This document shows, piece by piece, positions 57,546 to 64,000 of a stretch of DNA of 64,000 bases. The notes under the pieces are model-generated. The model was not told the origin of the DNA. It saw only the letters and a list, made by a program, of their open reading frames with translations, and made no database searches. Origin of the DNA: Liolophura sinensis (taxonomy: Eukaryota > Mollusca > Polyplacophora > Chitonida > Chitonidae); NCBI RefSeq assembly GCF_032854445.1, contig NC_088300.1, positions 16,001,570-16,065,569 on the forward strand. Reading direction: 5' to 3'. A program made the position numbers and the translations under genes. The first letter of the stretch is position 1. Each line of letters starts with the position of its first letter.

Positions 57546-58742
57546 ATACATACACGTGGAGTTCTGATACCATTGCAAATAAAATTGAACCAATTATGAA
57601 TTGCAGTCAATACCTCTTTGTTGGGGATTTATATTGAAATATTGGTACAAAAAAAAACATGTCGTTCATAAATATTGAAATGGTTATGCCTGAGATTTCC
57701 AGGCCAAAAAAACCCCCATATTTGGATCTTCTTATTCAAGAACTTTATGACTGATTTTTAATAGTAATGTGCACAGGCAAAGTTAATATTTTGTGAAAGG
57801 CAATTATTTTATTATTATTATCTTTAAGTACTCCATTTATTATTCATTATTCATTAATGTGCATGTGTGGAGGTAGGGATGAAGAGAGGGCCATTTTTTT
57901 CCCTTTTTTTCACTCATTGTTACAATACTTGTTGGCCTATTCTTCCATGTCACTAAGGATGTAAATTACTTAATACCAACAATATAGTTATTGAATGTCA
58001 ACAATACCATAAATTCTGCTTTCAAATCAATCTTAAGAAAATCACTCCAACAGTGCTTTGCTGACCCAAAAAATCTAAGCTTGACTACAGCAATGTTATG
58101 CGAAGAACATGTCACCAGTCCTGAGTATTGTTCATGTATACAATATGCTTAGCCTACATCTTAATTTATTCCATTCCAAATGTGAACAGTATTATGTGTA
58201 CTGTTGTAAATATCAGGCTTACTTTGTGTTGTTGTGATGGATGGCATGACAGTTGGGACAGTTGGAATTATGAACTCAGGCTTGTGACATACTCCTAAAT
58301 GCCAGCATGTATCAGTGTACATGCATGTCCATACCTGGTTCTTGATGTTTCATGAACAGTTATTCATTGTAACTTACATACATTGCACACATACATGTAT
58401 ACTTGAAAATTACATAACACATAGTAACTGTAGTAGAGGAGGTAAGAAGCCAGTGGTGGTGGTTCTAGTGGAGTCAGTGTGTAGACTAGGGGATTGTATG
58501 ACATCACCTTTATCATCAGGTGCCTTAAGATTTTGACATTTGAAATGGTGCATTTGTGACAAAAGACAAAACATTGGACAATGTATACATGTAGATTATA
58601 CCTGGAGCTACATACATGTAAAGTTACCATGGAGTCATTCTGTTTGTGTAAACTTTTAAGCATTAAACCTTCATATTTGTGCAAGATTTAGCACACTTTT
58701 ATCTATGATTAGCGTGGTTGCTTCCATAGTGTTAAGACCTAG

Positions 58743-58764
58743 CTATATATATATATATATATAC
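58743..58764. repeat. (TA)n microsatellite
   Basis: Short alternating TA run in the region downstream of the TJAP1-like gene. Confidence 0.85.
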
Positions 58765-59160
58765 TGGGTACATCAAGATAACATTTGTACATTTCCTTCA
58801 CATACACATACACTGTGTACATAATTCTCCTTGAACTGACATATGTAAGCCTGTATGTCATGTTAAACCCCTTGAGAGATGCAAACTTAACTCATATATA
58901 CATGCAGTGATGTAACTTGAAATATTATCTGTTATGAGCGTTTAATGCAACTCATTATGACGTATACATTATGCAGAAAGCAAGTTTGCTTACATGTAGC
59001 TGCATGATTGGGACTGTTTTTAATTGCTTTTTGCTTTCTCATGACTCCCCTAAAGGACATGGAAACCTGTGTTTTCCAACAGGCTGGGAGATCATGCACA
59101 TTGCTTGGTATTGACGTCCTTGTATTCTGGTTTGTTTTTTTTGTTTGTTTGTTTTTTTTT

Positions 59161-59230
59161 TAATGCTGGTCATTGTCGTATAATTGAAATATTCTCGAGT
59201 GTGGCCTAAAGCATCGATCAAATAAATAAA
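59161..59230 (+). mobile_element. SINE family B, tail fragment
   Basis: Contains aatgctggtcattgtcgtat, gaaatattctcgagtgtggc and a caaataaataaa tail. Confidence 0.6.
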
Positions 59231-59655
59231 AAGTTACATTCAGGTGTGGTTGTACTCCAGTACCCAGCATAATGAGGTGGATTGCATACCTGATGCCTGC
59301 AACAAGGTGATCACTGCCTGTTGCTGGATTAGAACTCATGAGCTCAGTAATGTTAGAAGCAGCCAGAAGCCTCTTTAGCAGTGCTTTTACTAAATGTTTT
59401 ACATGGACTGGTTGTTCAAAGTGTATTAAAAGTTCAGTCAGATTTAAATCTTAATACCAGTCTAATGCACTTTTGAACAACTGGGTCCAAGTGGAAAAAG
59501 TCATGACACATTTATTGGAATACTGTAATCAGTTTTTACCTGTATGGTACTTTGTGTTCATTATTATTTTATTATGAACAGTTTATTTTTGATCTCCCTT
59601 AGTTTATAGCAAACACTCTGCAGCTAGGCCTTTTGGTTTATAATATTTAGAAGTT

Positions 59656-59861
59656 CTGTAATTCTTCAACCTTTTTGCATGTTTGCAAGGTGTTTATTCA
59701 AGCATATTCTGAAGACATTATTCTGTGTACTGAAAACTTTTTGTGAAGCCCTGGAATTGACCAATCCAATCAATGTAGTTTGGTTTACAAAGTCAAATTT
59801 TATATGTACATAAAATGCACTGAAATTTGCTCTTCACATGCAAAAAGGTTGAGGAATTAGG
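59656..59861 (-). mobile_element. 210-bp palindromic MITE, copy 5
   Basis: Begins ctgtaattcttcaacctttt and ends gcaaaaaggttgaggaatta. This is the cleanest copy for seeing the two inverted ends. Confidence 0.85.
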
Positions 59862-60635
59862 CAATTAAATGTGCAAGTTTATTAAATGTTTATCCGCCAT
59901 TATTTAGATGGTCCCCATCATACAAGCACAGCGTAGTAAGCCTGTAGAACATGGTGTAGGCTGTGTGTTTGTATTATAGGATACTCGCAGAAAAATCTGC
60001 ACCTTTTGGTTTATTCAAAATTTTGGGACCTTGCTGTTAATTACAAGGACTTCCTCAATTTTTTTTTTTGTATTGTAACAGCATGTGGATTTTAGTTGGG
60101 TTGTTGTGTCTTCTCTCTTCCACATTTTGAATTAATATATATGGTTTGTTTCATTTTTTACATAGTAGAATCTCCCATTTACATTTCTGTTATTTTAATA
60201 CAATTTGACACAGTTTGTAAGTTATGCATACATATATGCTGTCCAGAGATTTTTACTACACGTTCATTTTGAAAAGATGACAAACTTCGCCACAACGGTA
60301 ATTCTGGGCATTAAATATGGTGGTGTGTGAGTAGACATGTGTAATACATGTTTGTATATTCTTCATGGATGAATTGTTAGATGGATATGTGTGCCAATTT
60401 GTTTAATTCCACTTCTGGAATATAGACCTTTCCGAACTGTCAATCAGGAACACGCAGGTGACCAATCATAAGCAGCATTATTGGCATAACCACACATTGG
60501 TTACAAACGTTCAGTCTTTCTGTGACATCATGATGTCACAATAGGAATCTCGTAAAACTCCTTTTCACCTGTATCAAGACAGTCCAAAGCTGTGAGCTTA
60601 TTTGTTCTTTCCTTTATTACGTCACAGTGTGTTCA

Positions 60636-60762
60636 TTTTTTTTATTTGATTGGTGTTTTATGCCATACTCAAGAATATTTTACTTATACGACACAGCCAG
60701 CATTATGGTGGGTGGGAACCGGACTGAGCCCCAGGGGGAAACCCACAACCATCAGCAGGTTT
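60636..60762 (-). mobile_element. SINE family B, 3' half
   Basis: Begins tttttttatttgattggtgt, then atgccatactcaagaatatt, agccagcattatggtgggtg and cagggggaaacccacaacca; the head is missing. Confidence 0.8.
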
Positions 60763-61857
60763 ATATCAGTTATCAGTATATATATGAAGTACACACAGGC
60801 TGCAACGTCACAGAAGAAAGCGATGCATTCTCCTGTTATTTGGACCGTCTGTGTAGCTTGTCCTTGAGTCTCCTGTTGCTTTCACCAGGAGTGGAATTAA
60901 AAGTGACTTTGTCATGAGAAGGGGTGTTGGAAATCTGCATACATACATACATTCAATTCAACCATTTGGTGTGTATTGGAATTTGCAGTGCTTCACATGA
61001 AATCCACAATATTTAGAGATCTTGAGCACAGTCAGTGATTTGGATTCTTCAACTTCTTTTATATAAATGCTTTTCGAAAGGAATCTATGCCCTATTTAGC
61101 ATTTAATTTTGAGAATAAAGTTAATTTAATCTGAACTGGATTATTTACTTCTCTAAAACATTAACCTAGTCATATAGAACAATTATAGCTTTAAGTTTAC
61201 TGGTATCCCCAATGACATGGACTTCAGCATAGTGATAAAGGACTGGTAGGGTCCCACAAATACGATTCAAAAGGGAAAGACATGATAATTGCTTTTCAGA
61301 ATCTGAAACATAAGATACGACTCTAAATATTTTGGGAGCGAAGAACACTTTGTATGCATACTTGTGTTATGCCTATAATTTTTCAGCAACCAAACATAAC
61401 ACATATAAAAACTGCAATTAACCTTGGAGGTTTCGTTCTTATCCATGAAAATCATAGTGCTACTGCTATTTGAGTTCGCAGTGTAAGGTAACATTTTATT
61501 TTAAAAAAACAAGAACAAATTTAAAGTTTATACTGAATGTGTGTAAATGTTGGGGCTTCCAACCAAACTGTTAATGCCAAATCAGCATACTGTACATCTA
61601 TTATAAGGCTTCCCAAGTATCATTAATTTCTTACTGTTTTGTGTATTTGTATTTGTCACATCTAAGGATGAATATGTCTTTAGACTTTGTATTGATATCA
61701 GTATTTTGTGTTTCAAACAATTATGTGAGATGTAAGTACAGGCGTACATGTACATAAATGTAGATCAAAGGAAGATCTATCTATCTTGTTACTACTTTCA
61801 GGCATAATCTTAAAGAGCACCAGTATCGGGCAGACACTGTACATTTAAATGTTGTTT

Positions 61858-62330
61858 TTATTACTAAACATTCTATTGTCTACAATTTTGTGAGACATCA
61901 TATTATTGGAATGTGTTTTGCTACAAAACAGTCAATAGTCTAAAATATGGTGAGACACCATAATGTTAGGACACTGTGGTGTTACATGTACTACAAAACA
62001 GTTGGCTGTTACAATTTTGTGAGACCTCATTATACTGGAACATTGTGGTGTAACTATGAAACAATTGATTGTCTACAGTATTGTGAGACATTATAATATG
62101 GAAACATTATGGTTTGACTACAGAACAGTCAGTTTTCTACAATGTTGTGAGAAATCATCTTGATGGAACATTGTGGTTTTGTCGCTTCCACAGAACAGTC
62201 AGTTGTCTACAGTTTTGTGAGACATCCTAATGTTGGAACATTGTGGGGTTATACAGTTTGTTTTCTGCAGTTTTGTGAGACAGATACATTGTATTGTTGG
62301 AACATTGTGGTGTTATTCCATGAATCTGTG
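61858..62330. repeat. Degenerate tandem repeat, about 64-bp unit, about seven copies
   Basis: Core ctacaattttgtgagacatc recurs at spacings of 59-69 bases with ggaacattgtggtgtta between. Units are clearly diverged. Confidence 0.85.
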
Positions 62331-62615
62331 ATACTGCTGGGTTGTACAACATAGTCACAGCACTGTGCTGCTTTCCTCAGTTCTAGACTACAAATGTCGA
62401 AAACATTTTGATACATTAGAAAGTAATATATAGATTGTTAAGAAGAAGAAATTAAATCTTCTTTGAACATTGTCGTTGAATATGTACACAATTTGATTCT
62501 ATTCCATTAAAACTTTGTAAGAAAGACAGTCTGAAGTTCATTATTCTTAAACATGTTGCAGGCGTGCAAACAGAAACCTGTCTGGCGTCTTTACAACTAA
62601 GGTAAAAGGCCAATA

Positions 62616-62882
62616 TATTTATTTATTTATTTGATTGGTCTTTTGAGCTGTACTCAAGATTATTTCACTTGTACAACAGTTGCCAGCATTGTGGTGGGAG
62701 GAAACCGAGCAAAGCCCAGAGGAAACCAACAAACGATCCGCAGGTTGCTGATAGTACAATCAGAGAGGAAGATGGCATGAGCTGGACTTTAGCTCACAGC
62801 GAAAGTACAATCAGAGAGGAAGATGGCATGAGCTGGACTTTAGCTCACAGCGACAGCATTGGTGAGAGTCTCCTGGTCAAAT
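62616..62882 (-). mobile_element. SINE family B copy with internal 51-bp duplication
   Basis: Tail complement tatttatttatttatttgat, then the usual 3' block. The segment agtacaatcagagaggaaga through tcacagcga is present twice in tandem (62753 and 62804) without change, a recent local duplication. Confidence 0.8.
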
Positions 62883-63062
62883 GTCCAATATAATCAAAAC
62901 TCCCGCAGATTGGGTCAAGATATCATGTTTGTAAGAATTTCAGCTTAAAGTCCCTTGTAAGATCCTAGGTAACTAAGCACCTATCAGGTACATGTAATAT
63001 CAGAAGCTTTTGACCAATGCTATCACAAGTCCATTTCCAACTCCTGGTATCACAGAAATAGC

Positions 63063-63215
63063 CTTTCGTATGAAACCAGTAAGGTATTCGGTGAGATGTG
63101 TTGGTTTTCCATGGGTTTCTTCACTTATAGCCCTGACTGGTATCATATTATGCTAGTAAAATTTTCTTGACTCTAGCATGAAGCACCAACCTAATAAATA
63201 AAGAACAAGTAAATA
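63063..63215 (+). mobile_element. SINE family B, strongly degraded
   Basis: Only ttggttttccatgggtttct, ttcttgactctagcatgaag and a caacctaataaataaag tail are recognisable. Confidence 0.45.
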
Positions 63216-63854
63216 AATGCTTGTTATGATGTAAGCCTGCCAAATGGGTTGACATATCATTTTACTTGATGCATTATGTTGTGAACAAAAGTGCACATCT
63301 CAGCAGTTTTCCTACCAGATTTCCTTTGAATGCCTTAAAAATTATTCCGAAGTTTCCAAATCCGTTTACAAATTTCAAGCCTATCTTGAAGGTTCTTCAT
63401 CTAGCTTATGTTGCTTTAATTTCTAAACTCTGGACAGGAGCAAGAATAAACAGAGGTTGCTTAGATCTGTCACAGATGTGAACTATAAATTAATAACAAC
63501 AAAAATAAAGAAAACCTCTTCAGGTGTCTTTAAAAGAAAGGGCACACAAGAATAAAATTCACTGTTGAATTAAATATTTCATGTTGGGTAAAACGTTTGC
63601 TCCTCTTACTAGACCCACTCAATAAACTATGCCTTCATGTACATGTTCATTCAAACAACTGGTGTCAAGTGCTGCCATACAGCAGGAATCTAATGGTGTC
63701 CCACAATGATAGACATTTCTAGTGGTGTCCTACAACCTGTGCTTAGTGCTGCATTACAATCTGACACAAGTGGTGTCATACTGCATATGCCTGTATCACA
63801 CCTTGAACAACTGATCAATGTGTGATATAGGCATATGTACAGACCTTATCAGTT

Positions 63855-64000
63855 ACAGCCACACCCCCAACTCTCCTGTACAACTGGTTCCAGTCACAGC
63901 GCTGTACTGCACAGGGTGATAGGCCACATCCATACAATTGCACTGAGCCTATGAATCACAGCCACACCCCCAACTCTCCTGTACAACTGGCTCCTGCCAT
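63855..64000. repeat. Tandem repeat, 103-bp unit, running off the right edge
   Basis: The string acagccacacccccaactct is found at 63855 and 63958, with the following ctgtacaactgg also repeated. The array may continue beyond the window. Confidence 0.75.

Larger units (their letters stand above)
56721..64000. other. Region downstream of TJAP1-like gene, no supported gene
   Basis: About 7.3 kb of presumed 3' UTR and intergenic DNA. No exon-like segment with recognisable protein similarity was found on either strand. Repeats listed separately account for perhaps a quarter of it. Confidence 0.65.

Overview
This is an animal nuclear-genome window. It has long AT-rich introns with GT-AG splice sites, small exons, many short dispersed repeats and minisatellites, and no prokaryotic features. 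The gene families, the repeated TACATGTA-type words and the tRNA-headed SINEs point to a lophotrochozoan invertebrate, most likely a mollusc. The species cannot be fixed from sequence alone.

Three host genes are supported. (1) Positions 6797-29623, plus strand: most of a MARK/PAR-1 polarity kinase. Sixteen consecutive coding exons run from the VAIK lysine through the kinase, UBA, spacer and KA1 domains to the stop codon. One exon exists as two tandem versions, so 17 exon sequences are seen. The 5' exons (N-terminus and glycine-rich loop) lie left of the window, and 1-6796 is intron. (2) Positions 37695-35880, minus strand: a complete two-exon PAXX, a non-homologous end-joining factor of 205 residues ending in the Ku-binding tail. 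(3) About 37810-56368, plus strand: a TJAP1/BEGAIN-family coiled-coil protein, about 312 residues from seven coding exons behind a predicted non-coding first exon. PAXX and the TJAP1-like gene diverge from a compact promoter at about 37700-37860 with a perfect NRF-1 palindrome. MARK and PAXX converge, with about 5 kb of repeat-bearing intergenic DNA between their poly(A) signals.

The rest is introns and intergenic DNA carrying two SINE families that share a 3' domain, several MITE families (one with five copies), a 778-bp hAT-like element with target-site duplication, and at least seven tandem arrays. I saw no reverse transcriptase, transposase, capsid or envelope reading frame, no tRNA or rRNA gene and no CRISPR.

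The most interesting signals are these: the two equal-length, equal-phase versions of the MARK exon linking the kinase and UBA domains, which look mutually exclusive; cysteine clusters at both ends of the TJAP1-like protein, the N-terminal one encoded by two tiny exons; and a candidate alternative first exon for that gene that splices in frame.
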